34,697 nt of DNA, from contig CAIVVS010000166.1 in assembly GCA_903909415.1 (NCBI GenBank), positions 1-34,697 of the forward strand. Direction: 5' to 3'. This DNA comes from an uncultured Pseudomonadota bacterium. Its GTDB lineage: Bacteria; Pseudomonadota; Gammaproteobacteria; Burkholderiales; SG8-39. The stretch's first letter is position 1. Every line of letters starts with the position of its first letter. The translations under genes and the position numbers were made by a program. Under the pieces are notes generated by a model. That model worked only from the letters and a program-made list of their open reading frames with translations, was not told the DNA's origin and made no database searches. This document shows, one piece after another, positions 26,142 through 34,404 of this stretch.

Positions 26142-26729
26142 ATGTTTTCTGGAATCGTCGCCGCACTGGGCAGGATCAACCGCGTCGAGCAGCGTGATGG
26201 CGGGGTGCGCCTGTCCATCCATGCCGTTCGCCTCGGCCTGGACGACGTCGGCATCGGCGACTCCATCGCGGTCAACGGCGTGTGCCTGACGGTGGTGACC
26301 AAGACGGCATCCAGCTTCGACGCCGACGTCTCGGCCGAGACGCTGTCCTGCACCGTGGGCCTGGACGGCAACAGCGAGGTCAACCTGGAGAAGTCGCTGA
26401 CCCTGCAGGACCGGCTCGGCGGGCACCTCGTGTCCGGGCACGTGGACGGCGTGGGCGAAGTGGCGGTGTTCGAGCCGGTGGGCGAGTCCTGGCTGCTGCG
26501 CGTGCGCGCGCCGCAGGAACTGGCGCGCTACATCGCGCGCAAGGGCTCGATCACGGTGCAGGGCGTGAGCCTCACGGTGAACGCGGTCGACGGCGCGCTG
26601 TTCGACGTCAACCTGATCCCGCACACCGTGTCGGTGACCACGCTCAAGCTGCTGAAGGCGGGCTCGAGGGTGAACCTGGAGGTGGACCTAATCGCGCGCT
26701 ACGTCGAAAGGATGCTTGCGTCAAACTGA
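26142..26729 (+). CDS. ribE: Riboflavin synthase alpha subunit
   Basis: The 195-residue enzyme converts two 6,7-dimethyl-8-ribityllumazine molecules to riboflavin. Its two lumazine-binding beta-barrel repeats are visible, starting MFSGIVAALG and GHLVSGHVDGVG, with the repeated GVCLTV / GVSLTV strands. The gene is annotated ribE here (ribC in E. coli). In many Betaproteobacteria ribBA and ribH follow, but here a signalling cluster follows. No FMN riboswitch was recognised in the 181 bp upstream. Confidence 0.95.
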   Translation: MFSGIVAALGRINRVEQRDGGVRLSIHAVRLGLDDVGIGDSIAVNGVCLTVVTKTASSFDADVSAETLSCTVGLDGNSEVNLEKSLTLQDRLGGHLVSGHVDGVGEVAVFEPVGESWLLRVRAPQELARYIARKGSITVQGVSLTVNAVDGALFDVNLIPHTVSVTTLKLLKAGSRVNLEVDLIARYVERMLASN

Positions 26730-26763
26730 GGACAGTTGTTCACAATCAAAATGCGGGAAGCGG

Positions 26764-26791
26764 TTTTCATTAGATATTCAAATGACATAAT
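26764..26791 (+). promoter_or_regulatory. Putative promoter in AT-rich leader of first HD-GYP gene
   Basis: TTTTCA (26764-26769) and CATAAT (26786-26791) are 16 bp apart in an AT-rich block (26740-26835) that stands out from the GC-rich surroundings. Transcription would start near 26798. Confidence 0.4.
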
Positions 26792-26835
26792 TGGAATGTA
26801 GAGTTTCGATTTTACCATTTAAGACGAGGTGTTAC

Positions 26836-27915
26836 GTGTTCAACCGGATACCGCAGGTCGTTCCCGGGGCAACGCTCAGGGTGATGGTTGTGGATGACCT
26901 GACGACTAGCCGGATGATTCTCGCCGAAGTCGCCCGGTCGCTTGATCCGAACGTCGTTGTCCACGATTTCGCCGCCGCTCTGAACGCCTTGGCCTGGGCG
27001 GTGAACAAGGTCGCGGACCTGGTGCTGGTCGATTACCGAATGCCAAGCATGGATGGAATCGATTTCCTCCGCCAGTTGCGCTTGTTTCCGGGGTACGCGC
27101 ATGTACCCGTCGTCATGGTCACCGGAACGGAAAATGTCGACGTGCGCTATTTGGCCCTGGACGAGGGTGCCACCGACTTCCTTACCAAGCCGCTCGACGC
27201 GAAAGAGGCGCGGGTACGCTGCCGCAACCTCCTCACGCTGCGCAAGCAGCAGCTCATCCTCGAGGGGCACCGCAAAGCCACCGCGCTGGAAGTCGAGCAG
27301 GCCGAGCGAAAGATACGTTCGCTCGAGGAAGACGTATTTACATGCCTCATCCGGGCCTGCGAGCAGGGCCGGGGCGATGACACGTCGCACGGAATGCGTG
27401 TGGCTCGTCTTGCCAGCCTCGTTTCCCGCGAGATGGGCATGGACGAAGACTATGCGCGCGACCTCGGGCGCGCCGCGCGCGTCCATGACATCGGCTTGTA
27501 CTGCGTTCCGCAGCAGGTGCTTGACCGTGCCGGCCCCCTTTCCACTGGCGAATGGGATGCAATGCACAACCATCCCCAGATCGGACACGATATCCTCAAG
27601 GAAGGGCAAACCCGATCCCTGAAACTAGGGGCAGAGGTTGCGCTTTGCCACCACGAACGCGTCGATGGGAGCGGATATCCGTATGGCAAAACCGCGCGCG
27701 AGATTCCTTTGTCGGCGCGCATAGTCGCGGTCGCCGACGCGTACGAATTCCTCACTTCAGACCGTCCCTACCACCGGGCACTCGGCGAGGGCGACGCGCT
27801 TGAGAAGTTGCGATCCGAGCGAGGTGCGCGCCTGGATGGCGAAGTAGTTGCGGCATTGGCTGGCGTGACCAGGCAATACACGCTCATCAAGTACGCGGAG
27901 ATGCCGGCTCGTTAA
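26836..27915 (+). CDS. Response regulator with divergent HD-GYP domain
   Basis: The 359-residue protein has a receiver domain (Asp66 acceptor in LVLVDYRMP, Lys118 in FLTKPL), a coiled linker and an HD-GYP domain. It aligns without gaps to the next gene's product over ~310 residues when started at GTG 26836, which a GAGG site precedes; an ATG at 26791 would add 15 unsupported residues. Metal-site residues are kept (His185, His217-Asp218, His246, His272-His273, Asp301). However, HDIGK has become HDIGL (Leu221) and the following KPG is RAG, so c-di-GMP hydrolysis is doubtful. Codon use is visibly less GC-biased than in neighbours, suggesting separate origin or relaxed selection. Confidence 0.85.
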   Translation: MFNRIPQVVPGATLRVMVVDDLTTSRMILAEVARSLDPNVVVHDFAAALNALAWAVNKVADLVLVDYRMPSMDGIDFLRQLRLFPGYAHVPVVMVTGTENVDVRYLALDEGATDFLTKPLDAKEARVRCRNLLTLRKQQLILEGHRKATALEVEQAERKIRSLEEDVFTCLIRACEQGRGDDTSHGMRVARLASLVSREMGMDEDYARDLGRAARVHDIGLYCVPQQVLDRAGPLSTGEWDAMHNHPQIGHDILKEGQTRSLKLGAEVALCHHERVDGSGYPYGKTAREIPLSARIVAVADAYEFLTSDRPYHRALGEGDALEKLRSERGARLDGEVVAALAGVTRQYTLIKYAEMPAR

Positions 27916-28211
27916 GCCTGTCCTGGGCGGCGAGTAATCTCAAAATGAGATACCTCAACGTTAGATTTTCATAAATCCTTGGCCCCATGCCGGGATGTCC
28001 TACCGGCAGTCGCCGTAATTGAATTAGTATTCTCCTGACCGGGCTTCACGTTCGCGCTCGGCATTGATGTCCGGCGTGGCGTGCGCTGCCACGCAAACAA
28101 GCAGGCAACGGCGGGCCCTCGCAATCTTCTTGGCTGGAAACTCCCGCCTCCTGGGACAAACTCGGCTGCACGCCTCCTTCACGCAGTTGGAAGGACGGTA
28201 CGGGAGGGCAC
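27916..28211 (+). promoter_or_regulatory. Intergenic region between the two HD-GYP genes
   Basis: This ~300-bp gap has no convincing gene. It contains two small dyads: ATCTC/GAGAT (27937-27951) and TGCCGG/CCGGCA (27988-28008). The words TCAAAATG (27940) and TTAGATTTTCA (27961) recur, almost unchanged and in the same order, upstream of the first HD-GYP gene (26746 and 26770). It probably carries an independent promoter for the rpfG-rpfC pair. Confidence 0.45.
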
Positions 28212-29321
28212 ATGGCAATTCCCAACATACGCATCGTTCCGGGGGTGAGGAACACGGTCATGGTCATCGACGACCAGACCACCGGGCGCGCCATCCTCGG
28301 CCAGATCGCGCGCAACCTCGAGGAGAAGATCGACGTACAGGCCTTCGAGCGCCCGATCGACGCGGTGGTCTGGGCCGCGACCCACGTCGCCGACCTGGTG
28401 CTGATCGACTACCAGATGCCCGAGATGAACGGCATCGAGCTCGCCAAGCGCCTGCGCACCCTCCATGGCTACGCGCACGTCCCCTTCGTCATGGTGACCG
28501 TGGACGACGACCGCAAGGTGCGCTACGACGCGCTGGACGCCGGCATCACCGACTTCCTGACCAAGCCCATCGACGCGCGCGAATGCATCGCGCGCTGCCG
28601 CAACCTGCTCACGCTGCGCAAGCAGCAGCTGATCCTCGAGGACCGGCGCCGCACGCTGGAGAGCATGGTGGGCGACGCGACGCGCGAGATCCGCGAGCGC
28701 GAGCACGAGACGCTGATCCGCCTGGCGCGGGCCGGCGAGTACCGCGACGAGGAGACCGGCAGCCACGTGGTGCGCATGTCGCGCTACGCGGCGCTGATCG
28801 CGCGCGCCATCGGCATGGACGAGGACTACGTCGACACCATCGAGCGCGCCGCGCCGCTGCACGACATCGGCAAGATCGACACGCCCGACCACATCCTGCT
28901 CAAGCCGGGGCGGCTCACCGACGCGGAACTGTCGGTCATGCGCCGCCACCCGCAGGTCGGCCATGCGATCCTCGAGGACAGCCCCTCGAAGTACCTGCGC
29001 ATGGGCGCGATGATCGCGCTCGGCCACCACGAGAAGGTGAACGGAACCGGCTATCCCGCAGGCCTGTCCGGCGACGCGATCCCGCTGCCCGCGCGCATCG
29101 TCGCGGTGGCGGACGTGTACGACGCGCTCACCACCGTGAGGCCCCACAAGGGCGCCTGGGCCAGTGACGAGGCCTTCGCCTACCTGCTCAAGGAGCGCGA
29201 CGCGCACCTGGACCGCAACCTGGTCGAGGCGTTCGTGCGCATGTCCGACGACGTGTCGCGCATACAGCTCGAACTGCGCGACACGGGATCCGCCCGCCAG
29301 GCGCCCCAGCCGGTGGCCTGA
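28212..29321 (+). CDS. rpfG: RpfG-like response regulator with HD-GYP c-di-GMP phosphodiesterase domain
   Basis: The 369-residue protein has a receiver domain (Asp66 in LVLIDYQMP; Lys118 in FLTKPID) and a complete HD-GYP domain: His185, His217-Asp218 with Lys221 (HDIGKID), His246, His251, HHEKVNGTGYP (272-282) and Asp301. HD-GYP enzymes hydrolyse c-di-GMP to GMP; RpfG of Xanthomonas does so when phosphorylated by RpfC. A GGGAGGG site precedes the ATG. It is followed after 51 bp by the RpfC-like kinase gene on the same strand, so the pair is probably co-transcribed. Confidence 0.92.
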   Translation: MAIPNIRIVPGVRNTVMVIDDQTTGRAILGQIARNLEEKIDVQAFERPIDAVVWAATHVADLVLIDYQMPEMNGIELAKRLRTLHGYAHVPFVMVTVDDDRKVRYDALDAGITDFLTKPIDARECIARCRNLLTLRKQQLILEDRRRTLESMVGDATREIREREHETLIRLARAGEYRDEETGSHVVRMSRYAALIARAIGMDEDYVDTIERAAPLHDIGKIDTPDHILLKPGRLTDAELSVMRRHPQVGHAILEDSPSKYLRMGAMIALGHHEKVNGTGYPAGLSGDAIPLPARIVAVADVYDALTTVRPHKGAWASDEAFAYLLKERDAHLDRNLVEAFVRMSDDVSRIQLELRDTGSARQAPQPVA

Positions 29322-29372
29322 CGGCCGCCGCCGGGAAAAGCCCCCACCGCGCACGGGTAACAGGAAACCACC

Positions 29373-31499
29373 ATGACGACCGCCCTGCAGTCCCAACCCG
29401 ACCTTGCCGCCAGCGTGCGGGCCCAGGCGCGGCTGCGCGCCGTGGTCGGCCTGCCGATCATCTCGGTGGTGCTGGTCATGCTGATCGACCGGGGCAGCGT
29501 CAACGGCCTGGGCGGCATGGTCGCGGTCGCCCACATCTCCTACATCCTGCTGATGCTGCTGGCATCGCGTTCGGCGCGCGTGCCCGCGATGCCGCTGGCC
29601 TACGCCACCGCGGTGCTGGACCCCATCCTGCTGTCGGCCTGGCTGCCGCTGATGGGCGAGTACGGCGGGATGGTGATCGGCTTCTACCTGTTCACCATCC
29701 TAGGCTTCGGGTTCCGCATCGGGCCGCGCCTGATGGCGGTCTGCCAGGTGGCGTCGATCGCCGGGTTCTCCAGCGTGCTGCTGTCCGAGCCGTTCTGGGA
29801 CCAGCACATCGTGCTGTGGCTGTCCTTCCTGATCACGCTGGTGATCGTGCCCCTGTACGCGACCCTGCTGCTGAAAAAGCTGCACGAAGCGCGCGCCCAC
29901 GCCGAGCGCGAGAGCCTCGCCAAGTCGCAGCTGCTGGCCAAGGTCAGCCACGAGCTGCGCACGCCGCTGTCGGGCATCGTCGCCGCAGCGCAGCTGCTCG
30001 GCGTCGAGTCCCCGGATCCGCGGGTCGCGCGCCGCGCCGACGTGATCATGGGCCTGTCGCGCGACCTGCTGCGCGAGATCAACGACCTGCTCGACCAGGC
30101 CAAGTACGACGCGCGCGCGCTGGTGCTGGACTCCACGCTGTTCGACCTGCGCGACCTGATGGAGCGGGTGCGCGTGACCATCGAGTCCACCGCGGTCAGG
30201 AAGGGCCTGGACTTCAGCATCACGCTGGACCCGCAGATCACCGACCGCATCCAGGGCGACTCCCACTACCTCGCCAAGGTGCTGCTCAACCTGGCCGGCA
30301 ATGCGGTCAAGTTCACCGACGAAGGCGGCGTGGCGGTGTCCGCCGTGCTCGCCTCGTCCGACGCGGACCGCTACGCGGTGCGCTTCGAGGTGCGCGACAC
30401 CGGCATCGGCATTGCGCCCGAGCTGCATTCGCGGATCTTCGAGCCCTTCTTCCAGGCCGACAGCGGCACCACGCGGCGCTACGGCGGCACCGGGCTGGGC
30501 ATGACCATCGCGCGCGAGATCGTGCTGCTGATGGGCGGGGACATCGTGGTGCAGAGCGCGCCGGGCAGCGGCAGCAGCTTCAGCTTCGAGCTGTCCTTCC
30601 CGCGCATCAAGCAGGGCGCGCAGGGCATCGCCGAGCCGGCGCCCGCGCCGGTGGTCACCGGCAAGCGCGTGCTGGTGGTGGACGACAACGCGACCAACCT
30701 CGCGCTGGTGCGCGAGCTGCTGCAGCGCGACCGGCACGAGGTCACGGTCGCCGCCAGCGGCGCCGAGGCGCTGCAGGAGCTGTCCGCCGGCGACTTCGAC
30801 GTGGTGTTCCTGGACTTCAACATGGGCGACATGGACGGCGCCAAGGTGCTGAAGATCTACCGCATGGGCAAGCTCAACCCGGCGCCCGCCTACTTCCTGA
30901 CCGCGGACGCGACCGAGGCCACGGCCATCGTGCTGCGCGATGCCGGCGCCGTCGACATCCTGAACAAGCCGATCACCCAGGACATGCTGCGCCGCGCGGT
31001 CGCCGACGTCTGCGCGCAGTCCGACCCGCGCCAGGAGTCCGCGGCGCGCCAGCGCACCTGGGTCGAGGAGCCGTCTGCGTCGAAGCAGTACCCGCCAGCC
31101 GACGCGTCCGGCGCGCAGCCCTCGCTGGTGCCTGTGCCCACGCAGTACCTCGACCACGCGGTGATCATGGAACTCAAGGGCCTGAGCGACCGGCCGGAGT
31201 TCCTGGGCGAGATCCTCGGCAACGCGGCCAACGACATCGAGCGCAACAGCCGTGACCTGATGCAGGCGCTGGCGGTGATCGACACCGAGCGGGTGCGCGA
31301 CACGGCGCACGCGCTCAAGGGCGTGTGCGCCAGCGTGGGCGCGACGCGCCTGGAGTCGCTGATGCGCAGGCTCACGCGCGTGACCACCGAGGAACTGCGC
31401 CAGACCGCCACGCGGGTGCGCGCGGATGTGGCCGAGGCCAGCCGGGAGAGCATCGCGGCGATCCGCGACATCCGTCCCGACCAGGTCGTCAACGGCTAG
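29373..31499 (+). CDS. rpfC: RpfC-like hybrid sensor histidine kinase with Hpt domain
   Basis: The 708-residue protein has an N-terminal membrane domain of five or six helices (about 23-168), HisKA with His193 (KVSHELRTPLSG), HATPase with N-box Asn310 (NLAGNAVKFTDEGG), Asp342 (RDTGIGIA) and GGTGLGM, a receiver domain with Asp481 (VVFLDFNM), and a C-terminal Hpt domain with His646 (DTAHALKGV). This is the exact order of Xanthomonas RpfC, the DSF sensor. It would autophosphorylate at His193 and relay by Asp481 and His646 to RpfG. The receiver may also bind RpfF, as in Xanthomonas. A perfect 16-bp palindrome follows at 31513-31528. Confidence 0.92.
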   Translation: MTTALQSQPDLAASVRAQARLRAVVGLPIISVVLVMLIDRGSVNGLGGMVAVAHISYILLMLLASRSARVPAMPLAYATAVLDPILLSAWLPLMGEYGGMVIGFYLFTILGFGFRIGPRLMAVCQVASIAGFSSVLLSEPFWDQHIVLWLSFLITLVIVPLYATLLLKKLHEARAHAERESLAKSQLLAKVSHELRTPLSGIVAAAQLLGVESPDPRVARRADVIMGLSRDLLREINDLLDQAKYDARALVLDSTLFDLRDLMERVRVTIESTAVRKGLDFSITLDPQITDRIQGDSHYLAKVLLNLAGNAVKFTDEGGVAVSAVLASSDADRYAVRFEVRDTGIGIAPELHSRIFEPFFQADSGTTRRYGGTGLGMTIAREIVLLMGGDIVVQSAPGSGSSFSFELSFPRIKQGAQGIAEPAPAPVVTGKRVLVVDDNATNLALVRELLQRDRHEVTVAASGAEALQELSAGDFDVVFLDFNMGDMDGAKVLKIYRMGKLNPAPAYFLTADATEATAIVLRDAGAVDILNKPITQDMLRRAVADVCAQSDPRQESAARQRTWVEEPSASKQYPPADASGAQPSLVPVPTQYLDHAVIMELKGLSDRPEFLGEILGNAANDIERNSRDLMQALAVIDTERVRDTAHALKGVCASVGATRLESLMRRLTRVTTEELRQTATRVRADVAEASRESIAAIRDIRPDQVVNG

Positions 31500-31512
31500 T
31501 TGCCGCAGTCCT

Positions 31513-31528
31513 GCCGCCGGCCGGCGGC
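31513..31528. terminator. Perfect 16-bp palindrome between convergent rpfC and rpfF
   Basis: GCCGCCGG is followed directly by CCGGCGGC in the 121-bp gap between the sensor and signal-synthesis operons. It has no T-run and is a candidate bidirectional terminator. A small stop hairpin (CGGC/GCCG) also surrounds the rpfC stop. Confidence 0.4.
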
Positions 31529-31620
31529 CGGTTCACTGCCGCGGGATCCCGCATCCGCGTCCAGCACGGCGCCTGCCGCCGGGCGTCGCCGCGCGGCATG
31601 TTCCATCCGGGCGCACCGTG

Positions 31621-32520
31621 TCAGGCGCCGGGTGCCTGGCGCTGCATGCGCGCCAGCATGTCCATCACGCGGATCTCGGATTCGGGCAGCACCATCGCCG
31701 CCTCCACCCATTCCTCGACCACGGTCAGCAGCTCGGCATGGTCCAGCGGCGCGACGCGGTGGCGGCTGCGCTGCAGGGCCTGGCGCGCGCTGCGGTGCTT
31801 GGCGTGCGTGGCCATGAAGCGCTGCACCGCGAGGCTGCCCTCGCCGGTCGGGCAGAGCACGTCGACGATGCCCTTGTCGTGCAGCTCGCGCGCCGTGTAG
31901 ACCTTGCCGTTGGTCATCATGCGCTCGGCCTCGTGCACGCCGACGCGGCGCGCCAGCAGGCTCATGCCCCCGGTGCAGGGGAACAGGCCGAACAGGATCT
32001 CCGGGAAGCCGAACTCGGCATGCTCCTCGGCGACGATGAAGTCGGCCGACAGCGCCGCCTCGAAGCCCCCGCCCAGCGCGCGGCCCTGCACCAGCGCGAT
32101 GGTGGTGAGGTGGTTGTTCAGGCTGGTCGCCCACTCGTACATGATGTCCATGCACAGCTTCGAGTAGCGGTACAGGCCTTCGCGGTCGCGCCGCTCGATG
32201 CAGCTGCGGAAGTGCTCGAGGTCGCCGCCCAGGTTGAAGTACAGCGGATGGGCCGAGCGCAGGACCGCGTAGTGGACGGTCTCCATCTTCTGCATCGACG
32301 GCCACGTGCCGCCGTGCTCGCGCACCTGGCGCAGCAGGTTGCGGAACGCGCCCAGCATCGGCAGCGAGAACTTCTGCGCCGCGCCGTCGGCGTCCTTCTC
32401 CATCGTGATCCAGAGTGAGTTCGACGATTCCGTGACCAGGTCCACGGAAACCCGCCGCGGCCCCTGCTCGGGCGCCGGTGCGAAGGTGGAGAACGGCAGT
32501 TGCAGGTCGAGTGCTCCCAT
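31621..32520 (-). CDS. rpfF: RpfF-like DSF synthase (crotonase/enoyl-CoA hydratase superfamily)
   Basis: The 299-residue crotonase-fold enzyme matches RpfF, which dehydrates 3-hydroxyacyl-ACP to cis-2-enoyl-ACP and cleaves it to the free cis-2-unsaturated fatty acid signal. The two catalytic glutamates are Glu154 (ALGGGFEAALS) and Glu174 (FGFPEILFGLFP), 20 residues apart as Glu141 and Glu161 of Xanthomonas RpfF. Other RpfF-like parts are the N-terminal YFNLGGDLEHF and the C-terminal segment with EEWVEAAM. The start at 32520 has an AAGGAGC site. It is the last gene of an ACP-ketosynthase-rpfF operon, 17 bp after the ketosynthase. A different CoA-linked role cannot be excluded. Confidence 0.9.
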   Translation of the reverse strand: MGALDLQLPFSTFAPAPEQGPRRVSVDLVTESSNSLWITMEKDADGAAQKFSLPMLGAFRNLLRQVREHGGTWPSMQKMETVHYAVLRSAHPLYFNLGGDLEHFRSCIERRDREGLYRYSKLCMDIMYEWATSLNNHLTTIALVQGRALGGGFEAALSADFIVAEEHAEFGFPEILFGLFPCTGGMSLLARRVGVHEAERMMTNGKVYTARELHDKGIVDVLCPTGEGSLAVQRFMATHAKHRSARQALQRSRHRVAPLDHAELLTVVEEWVEAAMVLPESEIRVMDMLARMQRQAPGA

Positions 32521-32537
32521 TTGATGCTCCTTGTCAG

Positions 32538-33815
32538 TCAGATCGCTTGCACCCCGGTTTGTTGGCGCTTCTCGGCCATTTCGGGGTGTTTGGAAACGAC
32601 CAACGCCACATTCGTACCGCCAAAGCCGGAAGAAAAGGACATGGCGCGCGAGAACGCGTGGCCCGGCAGGGGCGAGCGCGCGACATGGTTCAGGGCGCAT
32701 TTCGGGTCGGCTTCCTCCAGCCAGCTGGTGGCGGGCAGGAAGGACTCCATCATCGCGAGCAGGGTGATGATCAGCTCGAGCGAGCTGGTGGCCCCGAGCA
32801 GGTGGCCGTGTATGGACTTGGTGGAACTGACCGGCAGCGTGGCCGCGGCCTCGCCGAATGCCAGGCGGATCGCCTCGGCCTCGACCACGTCGCCGCCGCG
32901 CGTGGCGGTGGCGTGCGCGTTGAGGTAGCCGATGTCCCCGGGCGCCAGGCCCGCGTCTGCGAGCGCGTGACGGATCGCCTTGACCTGTCCTTCCTCCTTG
33001 GGCGAGCCGATGTGGTAGCCGTCCGAGGCGATGCCGTAGCCCGACAGCGTGGCGTACGCCTTCGCGCCGCGCGCGGCGGCGTGCGCGGCGGACTCCAGCA
33101 TGATGAAGGCCGCGCCCTCGGAGAGCACCAGGCCGGCTCGGTCGGCCGAGAACGGGCGGCAGCTGCGCGCCACGTCCACCGGGTCCGGGGCGGCGAGCGC
33201 GCGCGTGCCGTCGAAGCCGCCCAGCACTCCTGCGGTGAGCGGCGCCTCGGCGCCGCCGGCGATGGCGATGTCCAGGTGGCCGTCGCGTATCGCGCGCACC
33301 GCCTCGCCGATCGCCGTCCCCGACGAGGTGCAGGCGGTGCTGTGGGTCATCACCGGCCCGAGGATCTGGTGGCGGATCGAGATCTGCGCCGCCGCGGCGT
33401 TGTGCATCAGCGCCATGATGGTGAACGGCCGCGCGCTCTGCTTGTGCTCGACCAGCATCTGCTCGTACCAGGCCTGCTCGGTGGCCGCGCCGCCGCGCAC
33501 CGTGCCGTAGAACAGGCCGGCGCGCTGCTCGTGGGCGGCGAAGTCGCTGATGCCGGCGTCGGCCATCGCCTCGCGCACGGCGACGAGCGACATCTGCTGG
33601 CAGCGGTCGAGGAAGGGCAGTTCCAGCTTGGTGAAGCCGGTGGAGAAGTCGCGCAGGACCTGCCCCGCGGGGAAGGCCTTGCCCAGGCCCGGCGGCTCGA
33701 ACAGCCCGATGCCCGACTTCGCCTCGCGCAGGTGCGCGAGCAGTTCGGCCTTGTCGCAGCCGACCGGCGAGACCACGCCCATGCCGGTGATGACGACGTC
33801 CCTGCCGTGGCTCAT
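32538..33815 (-). CDS. Beta-ketoacyl-ACP synthase (FabF-like, KAS II type)
   Basis: The 425-residue condensing enzyme has the full Cys-His-His triad: Cys162 (HSTACTSSG), His301 (NAHATAT) and His336 (STKSIHGHLLGA), with Lys333 and the gatekeeper loop SSGFGGTN near the end. It would elongate an acyl chain with malonyl-ACP. It stands apart from any fab cluster and lies between the ACP and rpfF genes (31 bp and 17 bp gaps), so it is probably dedicated to the pathway of this operon. No ketoreductase, dehydratase or malonyltransferase gene is in the window. A GGAGG site precedes the ATG. Confidence 0.92.
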   Translation of the reverse strand: MSHGRDVVITGMGVVSPVGCDKAELLAHLREAKSGIGLFEPPGLGKAFPAGQVLRDFSTGFTKLELPFLDRCQQMSLVAVREAMADAGISDFAAHEQRAGLFYGTVRGGAATEQAWYEQMLVEHKQSARPFTIMALMHNAAAAQISIRHQILGPVMTHSTACTSSGTAIGEAVRAIRDGHLDIAIAGGAEAPLTAGVLGGFDGTRALAAPDPVDVARSCRPFSADRAGLVLSEGAAFIMLESAAHAAARGAKAYATLSGYGIASDGYHIGSPKEEGQVKAIRHALADAGLAPGDIGYLNAHATATRGGDVVEAEAIRLAFGEAAATLPVSSTKSIHGHLLGATSSLELIITLLAMMESFLPATSWLEEADPKCALNHVARSPLPGHAFSRAMSFSSGFGGTNVALVVSKHPEMAEKRQQTGVQAI

Positions 33816-33846
33816 CGGGTGCGGCCTCCGCGCTGCATGCCCATGG

Positions 33847-34095
33847 TCAGGACTTCGCTGCCACGTTCTTGAGGATCACCGCCGCGACGTCGTCCAGCGT
33901 CGGGTTGGGCGGCATGCCCAGGTCGCGCAGGCTCACCCCGAGTTCGGATTCCAGGTCGAGCATGATCTCCACCACGTGCAGCGAGTCCAGGCCGATGTCG
34001 CGGATGTGCGCGCTGCCCTGCAACTGCGCGGCGTTGATGCCGTAGCGCTCGGAGATCATGGACTGGAGCCGGGCCAGCAGTTCTGCTGCGTTCAT
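33847..34095 (-). CDS. Acyl carrier protein
   Basis: The 82-residue protein has the four-helix ACP layout with the phosphopantetheine serine Ser38 in IGLDSLHVVEIM. It differs clearly from the strongly acidic housekeeping AcpP, so it is a specialised carrier. The ATG at 34095 has an AAGGAAA site upstream; a longer in-frame reading starting at 34194 runs into non-coding sequence. It is the first gene of the operon with the ketosynthase and RpfF-like genes, implying that it holds the acyl chain on which they act. Confidence 0.9.
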   Translation of the reverse strand: MNAAELLARLQSMISERYGINAAQLQGSAHIRDIGLDSLHVVEIMLDLESELGVSLRDLGMPPNPTLDDVAAVILKNVAAKS

Positions 34096-34164
34096 TGGTG
34101 CGCTTTCCTTGGTGGCAGGTTGGGGTGGGAGCCGCGCCGCGCCACGCGGACGCCGCGTGGGGGG

Positions 34165-34180
34165 GTGCAATGCAATGCAC
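34165..34180. promoter_or_regulatory. GTGCA-N6-TGCAC dyad upstream of ACP operon
   Basis: GTGCA (34165-34169) and TGCAC (34176-34180) form a 16-bp dyad with the overlapping repeat TGCAATGCAATGCA, 70-85 bp upstream of the ACP ATG. It is a plausible operator for the signal-synthesis operon; the regulator is unknown. Confidence 0.35.
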
Positions 34181-34404
34181 CATGCAAGATACATTCCATC
34201 TGCAACTATTTTTCACAATCAGTCTAGCTGCAAAAAGCGCGTGGCGTGTGACAAAAACAGATGGCTGGCGCGCATGCGCCAAGCCCTTGCGGCCCGCGCG
34301 GGAATGTGCGTCGCGTGACGGCGCATCGCGGCTGCGCAAGCGTCGCCGGCAGCGATGGCGCGAAGCGGGGGATGCTGGTCCACTTGCGGCACTGCGTGGC
34401 TGCC

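Noticed and set aside
26791..26835. ATG at 26791 as start of the first HD-GYP gene
   Set aside because: The extra 15 residues have no counterpart in the paralog, while GTG 26836 gives an exact end-to-end alignment and has a ribosome site.
32521..32700. Longer RpfF-like start at 32700
   Set aside because: The added N-terminus overlaps the ketosynthase gene in another frame and is not RpfF-like. The ATG at 32520 has a good ribosome site.
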